A program made the position numbers and the translations under genes. The notes under the pieces were generated by a model. It had not been told where the DNA came from. It made no database searches and saw only the letters and a program-made list of their open reading frames with translations. Below are positions 17,493 to 27,068 of a stretch of DNA of 64,000 nt, one piece after another. Position 1 is the first letter of the stretch. The number at the start of each line of letters is the position of its first letter. The stretch is taken from contig CALRGJ010000001.1 in NCBI GenBank assembly GCA_943357285.1, forward strand, positions 1-64,000. Reading direction: 5' to 3'. The DNA comes from Candidatus Peribacteria bacterium. GTDB taxonomy: Bacteria > Patescibacteriota > Gracilibacteria > UBA1369 > LOWO2-01-FULL-3.

Positions 17493-17744
17493 TTAAATTA
17501 CTCCGAACTCCTTCATTATTTCTTCTTGGGTATAAACTTCACCCCTTTTTACTTGTTCTCTTGCTTCGGCAATATCAGCTGCTAATTTTTCTAAGGCGTT
17601 AGTTTTTTTGTCTATGGGTGTGACTTCTAGAATTGGTTGAGAATGATACATAACGATGTATTTAATTTTTTTCTTTTGAGCGTTTTTCCAAATTGTTGTG
17701 ATATTTTGGCGGAATTCTTTGATACCTATAGTTTTGATAGTCAT
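17493..17744 (-). CDS. Phd/YefM-type antitoxin
   Basis: The 83-residue protein begins MTIKTIGIKEFRQNITTIWKNAQ and continues YIVMYHSQPILEVTPID, the prevent-host-death DNA-binding fold. The charged C-terminal half (LEKLAADIAEAREQVKRGEVYTQEEIMKEFGV) would wrap the toxin. It is expected to neutralise the RelE product and to repress its own promoter. The promoter lies in the AT-rich stretch just upstream (17745-17800). Confidence 0.88.
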   Translation of the reverse strand: MTIKTIGIKEFRQNITTIWKNAQKKKIKYIVMYHSQPILEVTPIDKKTNALEKLAADIAEAREQVKRGEVYTQEEIMKEFGVI

Positions 17745-17909
17745 CTTATGAGCTGATTAAAGTGTAACTTAAGTGTACACTTTTTTATTTCAGTGGTCAA
17801 TTTTCCTCTAATTTCAGTAAAGCACACGAAGTTAAAATAATTCTAAATTCCGCACGAAAAGATTTGACGGTGATCACTATGTAGGTTGAAGTTATAAGAG
17901 TTATAGATT

Positions 17910-17942
17910 AAAAAAGACCCTGTGTTTCCACGGGGTCTTTTC
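17910..17942 (-). terminator. Terminator downstream of the HU gene
   Basis: AAAAGACCCtGTG and CACgGGGTCTTTT form a strong stem with A/T runs on both sides. It lies about 100 bases past the HU stop codon and can act in both directions. Confidence 0.85.
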
Positions 17943-17953
17943 AAAGTTTGTTG

Positions 17954-18030
17954 TATCCAGCTTGCGCTGGGGGAAAGGTTTTCGCTTCGCTCATTTTGCT
18001 CGGCCTTAGCCTCGCTAGAGCGCAAGCGCT
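17954..18030. repeat. Cluster of small GC-rich palindromes
   Basis: Two short hairpins, CCAGC-ttg-cGCTGG and AGAGCGC-aa-GCGCTCT, bracket a stretch rich in GCTTCGCTC-like words. Composition is clearly richer in G+C than the surroundings. Similar words recur near 31532-31590. Confidence 0.5.
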
Positions 18031-18033
18031 CTG

Positions 18034-18309
18034 TTATCTTACAGCATCTTTAAGAGATTTACCTGCCTTGAAAGCTGGAAGCTTCATAGCTGGGATCTTG
18101 ATCTTTTGTGCTGGGTTGCGTGGGTTAACACCTGTACGAGCAGCTCTCTTTGATACACGGAAAGTACCGAAACCAGTGATAGTAACGTTCTGACCACCCT
18201 TAAGGCTCTTTGTGATCATTGTTAAAACTGAATCTAGAACTTCACTAGCGGCTTTCTTTGTAACGCCGGCAGCTTGTGCAGCACCTGCTACTAAGTCTTG
18301 CTTAGTCAT
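18034..18309 (-). CDS. hup: DNA-binding protein HU
   Basis: The 91-residue protein is a standard HU/IHF-family histone-like protein. It starts MTKQDLVAGAA, and GFGTFRVSKRAARTGVNPRNPAQKIKIPA gives the beta-arm with the conserved Arg and the Pro that intercalates into DNA. I chose the ATG at 18309; an upstream in-frame ATG at 18336 would add nine unusual residues. It probably compacts the chromosome. It has its own promoter and terminator and no operon partner. Codons look more optimised than in neighbours, as expected for abundant protein. Confidence 0.96.
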   Translation of the reverse strand: MTKQDLVAGAAQAAGVTKKAASEVLDSVLTMITKSLKGGQNVTITGFGTFRVSKRAARTGVNPRNPAQKIKIPAMKLPAFKAGKSLKDAVR

Positions 18310-18340
18310 ATGTGTTGGGGTAAGAAAATAAAACATTCGT

Positions 18341-18368
18341 ATTATATGGGCTTAAAGGCTGGAAGCAA
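18341..18368 (-). promoter_or_regulatory. Promoter of the HU gene
   Basis: Read on the minus strand: TTGCTT (18368-18363), a 16-base spacer and a perfect TATAAT (18346-18341), about 32 bases before the ATG. Confidence 0.75.
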
Positions 18369-18583
18369 GCTGATTTTTGGCAGAAAGGGCTTTTTTCAGC
18401 CTTTAATTGGGGGTCGAAGTACGCCAAAATCAGGTTTGTGGCTTAGGGCTGCGGAAATATTTTCGTTGCAAATCGTGGTGAGTTATTTTGGTGTGTATAA
18501 GCCATTTTCAGCTTATTGGGTTGACGTGAGAGCTTAATTATTATAAGAATGAAAAAGTAAATTTGAGTTCCTAATATAGAAAC

Positions 18584-20947
18584 ATGGCAAAAAATTTGGT
18601 GATTGTAGAGTCCCCGGCGAAAGCAAAAACTATCTCAAGATTTTTGGGAAAGGACTATAAAGTGTTGGCTTCAATGGGTCATGTGATGGATTTGCCGAAA
18701 TCAAAAATGAGCATTGATATTGAACATGATTTCAAGCCTGCCTACGTAGTTTCTGCTGAAAAGAAAAAAGTTGTTTCACAATTAAAAGATGAATTGAAGA
18801 AAGCTGGTGAACTTTGGATCGCAACTGATGAGGACCGCGAAGGAGAGGCTATTGGATGGCATTTATTGGACGCTTTGAAAGTTGATCAAAAGAAAACTCC
18901 TACTCATAGAATTGTGTTTCATGAAATTACCGAAGGTGCGATTAAAGAATCTTTGAAGCATCCTCGTAGCATTGATCAACATATAGTAGATGCGCAGCAG
19001 GCTCGCCGCGTACTTGATAGATTGGTTGGTTACGAATTGTCTCCACTATTATGGAAGAAGATTCGTTTCGGACTTTCAGCAGGTCGTGTGCAAAGTGTGG
19101 CGGTGCGTTTAGTAGTAGATAGAGAACGTGAAATTTTGGCGTTTAAACCTGAGGAATACTGGACAGTTATTGGAAATTTTGAAAAGAAAGATAAAGCTCT
19201 AAAGGAACATGATAGAAATTTTCAGGCTGAATTGCAGAAGTTTCAAGATAAGAAATTGGAAATTGGAAACGGAGAACATGCGGCGAACGTTTTGAAAGAT
19301 TTGGAAAATGCAGACTATAAAGTGATGTCTGTGGAAGAAAAAGAAACAAAGAGATCTCCAGCTGCTCCTTTTATTACTTCTACTCTTCAGCAAGAGGCTT
19401 CACGTAAATTAGGTTTCTCCGTGAAGAAAACAATGATGGTGGCTCAGAGATTATATGAAGGTATTGATACAGGATCTGGTCAGACAGGTATGATTACTTA
19501 TATGAGAACGGATAGTGTGAATCTTTCTGATTTGGCTTTGAATATGGCGAAGGAAGTAATTACAAAACAATTTGGTGCTCAATATGCTTTGGCGGAACCA
19601 CGTAAATATAAAGGAAGAAAGAGTGCTCAGGAAGCGCATGAGGCGATTCGTCCGGTAGATCTTTCTATGACTCCTGATGCTGCGGCAAAATTTCTTGATC
19701 ATGATCAGTCTAGATTGTATGAAATAATTTGGAAAAGAACTCTCGCTTGTCAGATGAAGGAAGCGGTTTTGGCTAAAGTTGGTGCGGATATTAATGCGTT
19801 TAAAGGCGCGACAGATACTGGATATACTTTCCGTGCTACTGGTCAGACGGTGGTGTTCCCAGGATTTATGGAAGTGTATATGGAAGGTCGTGATAATGAG
19901 GAAGAAGAGGCTCAAGATGGTGAAAAGATTTTGCCAAAATTGGTGGAAGGAGAAATGGTAGACTTGAGAGATTTGGTAAATACTCAACATTTCACTAAGC
20001 CACCGGCTAGATATACTGAAGCTTCTTTGGTTAAAAAACTTGAGAGCGAAGGCATTGGTAGACCGAGTACATATGCTCCAACTATCACGACTATTATGAC
20101 TCGTGGTTATATTGAAAAAGAAGGAAAAGCTTTGAAGCCAACAGATGTAGCCATGGTGGTTACGGATATGTTGGTGGAAAATTTCCAGGAGATTGTGGAT
20201 TATAAGTTTACGGCTGAAATGGAAGAAAAATTGGATACGATTGAAGATGGAAAATTGGAATGGGTGCCGATGATCAGAGCTTTCTACGAGCCTTTCCATG
20301 CGAAGATTCTTGATAAAAGTATGACTTTAAAGAAAGGAGATATGATTAAAGATGAGACAACTGAGGTTTGCGAAAAATGTGGATCAAATATGGTGATTAA
20401 ATTGGGAAGATTTGGGAAATTCTTATCTTGTTCTAATTATCCAGCTTGTAAGAATGCCAGACCTTTGGAAGGCACCGGTCCTGCTGCCGAGAAAGTTTTG
20501 ACTCCTGAGGAACAGAAAGTTATTGATGATATGAAGGCGAAACATGCTGATAAGAAATGTGAAAAATGTGGCAAACCAATGGAAATTAAGTCTGGCAGAT
20601 TTGGCCCTTTCCTTGGTTGCAGTGGTTATCCGGAATGTAAAAATATTCAATCTATCGTGATCTCTTCAGGCGTAAAATGTCCTAAGTGTAGCGAAGGCGA
20701 CTTGGTGGAACGTCATACAAGAAAAGGTGGCAAGATTTTCTGGGGCTGTAATAAATTTCCAAAATGTAAGCTCGCTACTTGGAATAAACCTGTTGGAAAG
20801 TGCGAAAAATGTGGAGGATTGAAGGTAGAAGATAAAAAATCAGATGGCGCAGTGCTCTGTATGGACTGTGAAATGGCAAAACCGGCTCCTTCTAAAGGTG
20901 GTGGAAGATGGGGTAAAAAGAAGAAAGAAGAGGAGAGTGAGGAATAG
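18584..20947 (+). CDS. topA: DNA topoisomerase I
   Basis: The 787-residue type IA topoisomerase relaxes negative supercoils. The Toprim domain is at the N terminus (LVIVESPAKAKTI, and DEDREGEAIGWH near 85-96). The catalytic Tyr is Tyr306 in GMITYMRTDS. The rest of the core runs to about residue 590. The C terminus has four zinc-ribbon-like units: CEKCGSN...CSNYPAC, CEKCGKP...CSGYPEC, CPKCSEG...CNKFPKC and a shorter CEKCGG...CMDC, then a basic GKKKK tail. The first three are typical; the last keeps only the Cys pairs. No Shine-Dalgarno precedes the ATG. Confidence 0.98.
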   Translation: MAKNLVIVESPAKAKTISRFLGKDYKVLASMGHVMDLPKSKMSIDIEHDFKPAYVVSAEKKKVVSQLKDELKKAGELWIATDEDREGEAIGWHLLDALKVDQKKTPTHRIVFHEITEGAIKESLKHPRSIDQHIVDAQQARRVLDRLVGYELSPLLWKKIRFGLSAGRVQSVAVRLVVDREREILAFKPEEYWTVIGNFEKKDKALKEHDRNFQAELQKFQDKKLEIGNGEHAANVLKDLENADYKVMSVEEKETKRSPAAPFITSTLQQEASRKLGFSVKKTMMVAQRLYEGIDTGSGQTGMITYMRTDSVNLSDLALNMAKEVITKQFGAQYALAEPRKYKGRKSAQEAHEAIRPVDLSMTPDAAAKFLDHDQSRLYEIIWKRTLACQMKEAVLAKVGADINAFKGATDTGYTFRATGQTVVFPGFMEVYMEGRDNEEEEAQDGEKILPKLVEGEMVDLRDLVNTQHFTKPPARYTEASLVKKLESEGIGRPSTYAPTITTIMTRGYIEKEGKALKPTDVAMVVTDMLVENFQEIVDYKFTAEMEEKLDTIEDGKLEWVPMIRAFYEPFHAKILDKSMTLKKGDMIKDETTEVCEKCGSNMVIKLGRFGKFLSCSNYPACKNARPLEGTGPAAEKVLTPEEQKVIDDMKAKHADKKCEKCGKPMEIKSGRFGPFLGCSGYPECKNIQSIVISSGVKCPKCSEGDLVERHTRKGGKIFWGCNKFPKCKLATWNKPVGKCEKCGGLKVEDKKSDGAVLCMDCEMAKPAPSKGGGRWGKKKKEEESEE

Positions 20948-20965
20948 TAACAATAAGATTGAGAG

Positions 20966-21000
20966 AACGGCTATGGTCCTTGCGATTTAGCCGTTTTTTT
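20966..21000 (+). terminator. topA terminator
   Basis: AACGGCTA (20966-20973) pairs with TAGCCGTT (20988-20995), followed by a T-run to 21000. Confidence 0.85.
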
Positions 21001-21008
21001 GCTATAAT
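20980..21008 (+). promoter_or_regulatory. Promoter nested in the topA terminator
   Basis: TTGCGA (20980-20985) lies in the terminator loop; a 17-base spacer through the stem and T-run leads to TATAAT (21003-21008). This would drive the surface-protein gene at 21039. Confidence 0.7.
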
Positions 21009-21038
21009 TAGGGCAATAAAAAAATAAAAATAAAAACC

Positions 21039-24005
21039 ATGATATCTAATAAAAAAGCTCTTCTTCTTTTGACGACAGTTTTGTTGTCTAGTTTTTTGAA
21101 TTTTCCTCAAAGTGTTTTTGCGGAAACAGATAAGGTTGCCAGCGATCCTGCTGCTTGTAGCGGTAGAATTACTGGAACAAGTAAAGTTTATAATCCTAAC
21201 TCTGGAGTCATTTCTTTTGATGCGCATTCAGGTCCTGGAGCGGAGGATAATATTGCCGTGAATTTAGGTGTTGCTGCGGCTGGCGCCGTGGGACTTGCTC
21301 CTGCGAGTCGTACCGATGCTGCTTGTATTAGCAAGGTAGCCGGAGTCGATGCAAATACCGGAAAAGCTTATGTTTATGCGGTAAAAGGATGGGCTTGGGA
21401 TACCAATGGAGGATTTGTTTCATTCAATTGTCAAAATGGTTCAAATAATGCAGGTGGTGCGAATGTAGCATGTGGAAATATTAATTATGGTGTTTATATT
21501 GGAGCTGATAATAGTGTTTTGGGTTATGCTTGGAATCAGACTTTTGGTTGGATAAGATTTGATGATAATAATACCGGTGATGCAATTAGCTATGGAGTAA
21601 AAATTGATCCTGTAACTTTTAAGGCTACTGGTCATGCTTGGACTTCCGCTGGAGTTTATATTGATTTAACGGGAACGGTTTTTAATTTACCAGATAAAAC
21701 TAATGTAGTGGTGGTGGACACTTGGTGTAAAAATAAACCATACTTATGTGTGGAAATTACGCCTGATCCGGCTAGTTTAGCTTTTGGTGGAAATCCAGGA
21801 GTAAAGGTGGCTGATGGTAAAGATGGATATGATTTGCATATTTATTTTAGGGACAAGGATGGTGTGGCTATTGATCCTACTAAGATTACAAATTTAAATA
21901 GTGTTAAATTTGATTGGACCGATACGGTGAAGTTAGATCAGGTGAACGCTGCAAATGTTAACGCTAATGCAGTTCCAAATAAGCCTACATCGCTTGCTGA
22001 TTTTGATCCTGTAGTAGGCGATCTTGGTCATTATAAAACAAAGGTTTCAATTACCAGTTATGCCCCTACTTCTGAATCTAAATTGTCTTTAACAACTGGT
22101 ACAAAACCAGCGTATTTAACAAATAATGAGAATTTTATTTACGCTCCAGATGGAATTACTCTTCCTACGGCCGGTGGCAATAAGTTGCTTTTGAATAATA
22201 TTAATTTTCCAAATTTAGTAGATAATACAAATACGGTTTTGATTCCGGCGACTAATTCTCCAATCTATCCGAATGGAAAAGTAGGATTGCCTTTCAAGTT
22301 CAGACCGGCAGTTTATTTAGATACTTTGTATGCTAATGATTTCCAGGATAGTATTTTGGGATATAGATCTGTGCCGGTAACTTTGAAGAGATCTTTGAAG
22401 GCGGTTGGTAATTTGAATCCTATTGCTAGCGGTAATGCGGAATTTCATGTGGCTTATTCTAATGGGCAAACTACCACACAGTGTCCCGGTCAGGATGTTA
22501 ATTTTCAGTTTGATGTAACCGATGAAGGTGTTGTTTCTGATAATAAAACCGGTAATGTGAAAATTTTACAGGATGGAATTTCTGGATTATTTAACAAGGT
22601 TTTTGATTTACAATTTACGCCGGATATTCCAACTGATCCTGAGGCTAAGGCAAATCCTTGCGATGTAGCTAAAGGAGCAACTTTTTATAGCAAGATTACT
22701 TATTCAGTTGATGGAAAAACTGTGAGTTATTATGATAATAAATTGCCGAGAACCGGTGGTGATTCAATAGTAAATCCTGCGGTTGTTGTTCATGGAAATA
22801 TTACTGCTCAGGCTGTAGGAAATGTACAGGGTGATCAACGTACTACGGCTGCCGGATCAGTGAATGTTGCTTTGATTAGAGATGCAATTAATGAGAATTT
22901 GCAGAGAAATGGAGGTAGTAGTGTAACGGCTGGAGCTTATGGAAATTGTAATATTCTAAAATTAAGTGATTCAAATAGTGGTTATACCTATACCGCTTGC
23001 GCTGTTGGTAAAAAATCATTCGAGGTAACAACTAATGGTGTGACTGAGCATGTGCTTTATGTTAAAGGAGGAGATGTTACTTTGGATTTTACGATGTATC
23101 CTGATGTTGGTGACTGGAAGGGTAAATGGGTAGTTATTGCCGATGGAGGCAATATTTTTGTAGATAAAAATTTACTTCCTATTGATCCGGTAGCTTCGAG
23201 AATTTCTTTGGTTGCTTTTAGATCTGCAGATACTAATAAATATTATCAAACAGGAAATATTTATATTGCGCCAACGGTAACTAATTTAGTTGGTACTCTT
23301 GTGGCTGATGGATCTCTTTTCTCTTACGATGGTGACCATACACATTTAGATGCTGCTACCGGTGAACCTAAATGGGGAGCTGGTGGAGATTATTCTGCGA
23401 TGATTTCTTCTTTGCAGACTTATCAATTATTGGTTCAAGGAGCTATTCTTTCCGACAACACTATTGGTGGAGCAAATCTTGATCAAGGAACAAATCATAA
23501 AAATTATTTACTTGCCGGAGGAGGAAGAGTAATTCCATTGCCTGCAAGTATTGCCGATCGTATGAGGGCTCAGTATTATGATTTGAATTACTTGAGAATG
23601 TTTAAGCTTAATTTACAAATGGGAGCTGAAGGACTTCCTATTGATCAGAAGTGCGGAAAGGCGTGGACTCCAGATGATCAGGTGAATCTACAATCTCTAT
23701 TGAATACTGGTTCTTATAAAGATGAAACAGGTAATACTTTCAAAACTATTTGTGGACAAAAGCAACCTTGTGATCCGGTAAATGATTCTTTGAATAGTCC
23801 TAACTCTTGCGATGGAGTAAATCCATTGGCGAAATATGACGACAAAAATGTTACTGGAGATCTGATTGCGCCAAGCAGTTTTACAGCTGCTACAGGTTTG
23901 GATTCTACAAAAGATTTTAATCCTGTGTACGTTTATTACGTGGCTCCGGACACAAAGTCATTTGTGTTCTCCAAGAGCGGCGCAATAAATATTAGTGGAA
24001 AATAG
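21039..24005 (+). CDS. Large secreted surface protein with AW...GWI repeats
   Basis: The 988-residue protein has a clear signal peptide (about 1-29, ending SVFA-ET). Near the N terminus (about 110-210) are three copies of a motif resembling G.AW....GWI.F: VKGWAWDTNGGFVSFN, LGYAWNQTFGWIRFD and TGHAWTSAGVYIDL. These repeats are frequent in secreted CPR proteins. The middle is rich in Asn, Thr and Asp with beta-rich character. The C-terminal third includes VKGGDVTLDF and a long stretch rich in Gly and Asp. No sortase, SLH or membrane anchor is visible. It is probably a cell-envelope or pilus-associated protein; its exact role is unknown. Confidence 0.75.
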   Translation: MISNKKALLLLTTVLLSSFLNFPQSVFAETDKVASDPAACSGRITGTSKVYNPNSGVISFDAHSGPGAEDNIAVNLGVAAAGAVGLAPASRTDAACISKVAGVDANTGKAYVYAVKGWAWDTNGGFVSFNCQNGSNNAGGANVACGNINYGVYIGADNSVLGYAWNQTFGWIRFDDNNTGDAISYGVKIDPVTFKATGHAWTSAGVYIDLTGTVFNLPDKTNVVVVDTWCKNKPYLCVEITPDPASLAFGGNPGVKVADGKDGYDLHIYFRDKDGVAIDPTKITNLNSVKFDWTDTVKLDQVNAANVNANAVPNKPTSLADFDPVVGDLGHYKTKVSITSYAPTSESKLSLTTGTKPAYLTNNENFIYAPDGITLPTAGGNKLLLNNINFPNLVDNTNTVLIPATNSPIYPNGKVGLPFKFRPAVYLDTLYANDFQDSILGYRSVPVTLKRSLKAVGNLNPIASGNAEFHVAYSNGQTTTQCPGQDVNFQFDVTDEGVVSDNKTGNVKILQDGISGLFNKVFDLQFTPDIPTDPEAKANPCDVAKGATFYSKITYSVDGKTVSYYDNKLPRTGGDSIVNPAVVVHGNITAQAVGNVQGDQRTTAAGSVNVALIRDAINENLQRNGGSSVTAGAYGNCNILKLSDSNSGYTYTACAVGKKSFEVTTNGVTEHVLYVKGGDVTLDFTMYPDVGDWKGKWVVIADGGNIFVDKNLLPIDPVASRISLVAFRSADTNKYYQTGNIYIAPTVTNLVGTLVADGSLFSYDGDHTHLDAATGEPKWGAGGDYSAMISSLQTYQLLVQGAILSDNTIGGANLDQGTNHKNYLLAGGGRVIPLPASIADRMRAQYYDLNYLRMFKLNLQMGAEGLPIDQKCGKAWTPDDQVNLQSLLNTGSYKDETGNTFKTICGQKQPCDPVNDSLNSPNSCDGVNPLAKYDDKNVTGDLIAPSSFTAATGLDSTKDFNPVYVYYVAPDTKSFVFSKSGAINISGK

Positions 24006-24012
24006 GTAGCGA

Positions 24013-25440
24013 TTATGCCTGATACCAATCTAGGGAAATTTCCGGATACTTTCTCATTTCTTCGACCATGATTTTTTGAATCTCGGCGAGGCGCTCAGGA
24101 GTGAGTGCTTCGAAACGAAGTGTGAGATTTGGGCTAGTGTTTGAGGCGCGAACTGCTCCCCAAGAATTTTCGTCGAAGTTTACGCGGACGCCATCGATGG
24201 TGATGCAGTCGTAAATTGCTGTGAAATGAGAAACGAGATTTTTTACAATTTCGAATTTTTTATCGTCTGGACAGTGAGCTTTGAATTCCGGAGTGGTGCA
24301 AGTTTTTGGTAAGTCATCAAAAAATGCAGAGAAAGGTTTTTGGCTTTTTGAAGCGATTTCCAATATACGAGCTGCAGCGAGAAGAGCGTCATCAAAACCA
24401 TAATAATTTTCACCGAAAAATAAATGTCCGGAAACTTCACCGGCGAGAGGCGCACCAATTTCTTTCATTTTTGCTTCGATAAAACTGTGGCCTGTTTTGC
24501 TCATTACTGGTACGGCACTGTGTTTTTTAAGATCATTGATAATTGCTTGAGAAACTTTTACATCGAAAACTACTTTGCTTCCAGGTAGGCGAGTGAGCAT
24601 GTCGCGAGCGAGAAGAAGCAGCATGAAATCTGAAGAATACATGTGACCTTTTTCATCAACTACGCCGACACGATCGCCATCACCATCAAATCCAATTCCG
24701 AGGTCTGCTTTATGTTCCAGGACTTTTTTGATGAGGTCCTGCATGTTGTGAAGCTCTTCAGGATTGGCTTCATGATTGGGAAAATTTCCGTCGAGTTCGC
24801 AATATAATTCTATTACTTCGCAGCCGAGTTTTCGGAGTAATTCAGGAGCGAATTTTCCGGCTACTCCATTGCCGGTGTCTATTACTACTTTGAGAGGTTT
24901 TGCGAGTTTTGTACGAGATGTAATGTCGGCAAGATATGTTGGCCAGATGTCTACTTTTGCTACTGATGCAGCTGCGCAATTTGCAGCATTGAATTCAGGC
25001 CAATCTTTTCCTTCTGTCTGGATAATTTTTAAAATTTCTTGTAACTCATCGCCACAAATAGAGTGTGCATTTTTGATAACTATTTTGAGGCCGTTGTAGG
25101 CCTTTGGATTGTGGCTTGCGGTGATATTGGCACCTGAGTCAAAATTCATGGCGCAACTCGTCCAGTAGACCATTGGTGAGGTCACGAGGCCTATGTCTGT
25201 TGGTTGTACACCGGAGTCTATGAGTCCTTGCATGTAGCCAAGTTTCAAGTCGTCACTTGTGAGGCGATTGTCAGAACCGACGGCCATGGTTTTTACGCCA
25301 TATTTTTTTTGTAAATAAATACCGGCGGCACGGCCGATTAAGTATACTGATTTATCTGTGAGATCGGCTGGTTTATCATCTAGGGGCGCAGCGATTCCAC
25401 GGATGTCGTAGGCGCGAAAAATGAGAGGATTTATTGTCAT
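24013..25440 (-). CDS. Phosphomannomutase/phosphoglucomutase
   Basis: The 475-residue enzyme belongs to the alpha-D-phosphohexomutase family, converting hexose 6- and 1-phosphates for polysaccharide precursors. It shows the phosphoserine loop TASHNPKAYNG (about residue 110), the metal loop GFDGDGDRVGVVD (about 250), the sugar-binding GEVSGHLFF (about 335) and the phosphate-binding RASNTSPNLTLRFEA (about 435). Length and domain order match AlgC/ManB. It probably feeds nucleotide-sugar synthesis for the surface glycans and glycosyltransferases nearby. Confidence 0.94.
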   Translation of the reverse strand: MTINPLIFRAYDIRGIAAPLDDKPADLTDKSVYLIGRAAGIYLQKKYGVKTMAVGSDNRLTSDDLKLGYMQGLIDSGVQPTDIGLVTSPMVYWTSCAMNFDSGANITASHNPKAYNGLKIVIKNAHSICGDELQEILKIIQTEGKDWPEFNAANCAAASVAKVDIWPTYLADITSRTKLAKPLKVVIDTGNGVAGKFAPELLRKLGCEVIELYCELDGNFPNHEANPEELHNMQDLIKKVLEHKADLGIGFDGDGDRVGVVDEKGHMYSSDFMLLLLARDMLTRLPGSKVVFDVKVSQAIINDLKKHSAVPVMSKTGHSFIEAKMKEIGAPLAGEVSGHLFFGENYYGFDDALLAAARILEIASKSQKPFSAFFDDLPKTCTTPEFKAHCPDDKKFEIVKNLVSHFTAIYDCITIDGVRVNFDENSWGAVRASNTSPNLTLRFEALTPERLAEIQKIMVEEMRKYPEISLDWYQA

Positions 25441-25458
25441 GAGGGTAGGGAGTGAGGG

Positions 25459-26025
25459 TTAATATTCGTTATTATATTTTGTGAAATCCATTGTGTTTTT
25501 AATATCTCTGAGACGGTTTTGGCTATTCCATTCTTTTAATAATTTAGCGCAAGCTGGAGGAACTAATTTTTCCCATTTTTTATTTTTCATAATTGATTCA
25601 CGAACTTTTGTGGCGCTAATTTTTAAGACTCTTTTTAATTGGAAAATTTCCGGACCAACTTTTGTTTTTTCATGAGGGCGGTGATACTTTCCTTCGTAGC
25701 ATGCTTTTACAATTTCTGAGCCGGTGAAAAGGTGAGTATATGGAGGAACATAGGTGTTTACGTGATTTACCCAAAGAGCGTAATTATTCACATTTCTTAC
25801 CGGGATAATACAGTATTTTTCTGCTGGAATTTTTGCTTCGCGGAGAGATTCTTCTATCAATTGAAAACGTTCTCCGGCAGTCCAAGGATTGTCTGGTAGA
25901 AAGTTTTTTTCGGCTGAACCAATTACGATGATTACACGTTCGTGTTTCTCGAGGATTTTTTTAATTACATCAAGATGACCAAGATGAAAAGGTTGAAAGC
26001 GACCGATAAAAAGTGCAGATTGCAT
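25459..26025 (-). CDS. nadM: Nicotinamide-nucleotide adenylyltransferase (NadM type)
   Basis: The 188-residue enzyme would join NMN or NaMN with ATP to give NAD or NaAD. It has GRFQPFHLGHLDVIKKIL at the N terminus, with the nucleotidyltransferase HxGH motif as HLGH, and ISATKVRES near residue 138, the usual second signature. VGSAEKNF-like IGSAEKNFLPDNPWTAGER is typical of the NadM branch. The last ~30 residues are an unusual tail. It lies directly downstream of nadE on the same strand, so the two probably form a small NAD operon. Confidence 0.88.
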   Translation of the reverse strand: MQSALFIGRFQPFHLGHLDVIKKILEKHERVIIVIGSAEKNFLPDNPWTAGERFQLIEESLREAKIPAEKYCIIPVRNVNNYALWVNHVNTYVPPYTHLFTGSEIVKACYEGKYHRPHEKTKVGPEIFQLKRVLKISATKVRESIMKNKKWEKLVPPACAKLLKEWNSQNRLRDIKNTMDFTKYNNEY

Positions 26026-26056
26026 AGGTTGAAAGTTATGCTGAAAAACTACACTT

Positions 26057-26974
26057 TTATTTCACCCTGATCAAGTATGGAGGGTTTAATTTGTGCTTAT
26101 TTATTTCATAAAGACGGAAAACTTTATGAACGATATTTGGGCTTATGCCTTTACCAATGAGCTCTTCTTTAGTGAGACCTTCTTCCATTTTTCTGAGAAC
26201 AATATCAATTTCACGGTAAGTCATGCCGAGTTCAGTTTCGTCTGTTTGGCCGTTGTAAAGTTCTGCTGATGGTGCTTTTTCTATGAATTCATTTGGTAAG
26301 CCAACGTGTTCAGCTAATTTATAAACTTCATCTTTGAAAAGATCGCCGATGATTTCTAAATCAGCAGCAAGGTCGCCGTATTTTGTCCCATATCCAAGAG
26401 CTAATTCGCTTTTGTTTGACGTTCCAATTACAAGTGAATTGCGGCTGTTGGCAAAGTTATAAAGAATCACCATACGTACACGAGCTTTTGTATTGATCTG
26501 AGCAAGGTCGCTAGGTTTCCAAGGAAGTGCAAGGAAGTCTGTGAGATATTTATTAATCGGAACGTTATAATAATTTACATTTAAAAATTGGCAAAGAGTA
26601 CGAGCGTGGAGAAGGTTTTCGTCACTAGACACACCTTTTTCCGGCATAGTAATTCCTGTCACGTGTTCCGCTCCGAGGGCATCAACTACGAGTTTTAGAC
26701 AAAGTGCGGAATCTACACCACCACTGACACCAATAACGGCATTTTCAATCTGAGCTTCTTTGAAATATCTCTGGATGGAAGCGATGATTTTTGTGTAAGT
26801 GTTGTGCATAGATTTGTGGGGTATTAGGGGAGTGGGAGTGGTCTTTTTAATTACTTTAGGTTTTGGAACCTCAATCTTTTTGGTTAGCTTCGGTAGTTTT
26901 ATGGCTTCCGTATGAGTGCTAGGCTCTTTTGGCTCTTCGACGAAGTCAAAAAGGTTAGATTGTGTGGTCTTCAT
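26057..26974 (-). CDS. nadE: NAD+ synthetase, ammonia-dependent type
   Basis: The enzyme amidates NaAD to NAD+ using ATP. The N-type ATP-pyrophosphatase loop IGVSGGVDSALCL lies near residue 85. KARVRMVILYNFAN, GTSNKSELALGYGTKYGD and LFKDEVYKLAEH are all NadE signatures. The 305-residue length includes a charged 55-residue N-terminal extension before the usual start region; an internal Met at MHNTYTKI is an alternative start. There is no glutaminase domain, so it uses ammonia. It is paired with nadM. Confidence 0.95.
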   Translation of the reverse strand: MKTTQSNLFDFVEEPKEPSTHTEAIKLPKLTKKIEVPKPKVIKKTTPTPLIPHKSMHNTYTKIIASIQRYFKEAQIENAVIGVSGGVDSALCLKLVVDALGAEHVTGITMPEKGVSSDENLLHARTLCQFLNVNYYNVPINKYLTDFLALPWKPSDLAQINTKARVRMVILYNFANSRNSLVIGTSNKSELALGYGTKYGDLAADLEIIGDLFKDEVYKLAEHVGLPNEFIEKAPSAELYNGQTDETELGMTYREIDIVLRKMEEGLTKEELIGKGISPNIVHKVFRLYEINKHKLNPPYLIRVK

Positions 26975-27068
26975 AGGCCCGAATTATAAAACTTTCGTAG
27001 GATATTGGAAGGGGGCGATTTTAAAATATCTTGCCGTTTTAAGGGAAAGATGGTTTTAAATCGAGTAT

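Noticed and set aside
19451-20299. A 282-codon minus-strand frame inside topA
   Set aside because: It lies wholly opposite the conserved topoisomerase core and encodes a His/Ser/Phe-rich, low-information product typical of antisense shadows.
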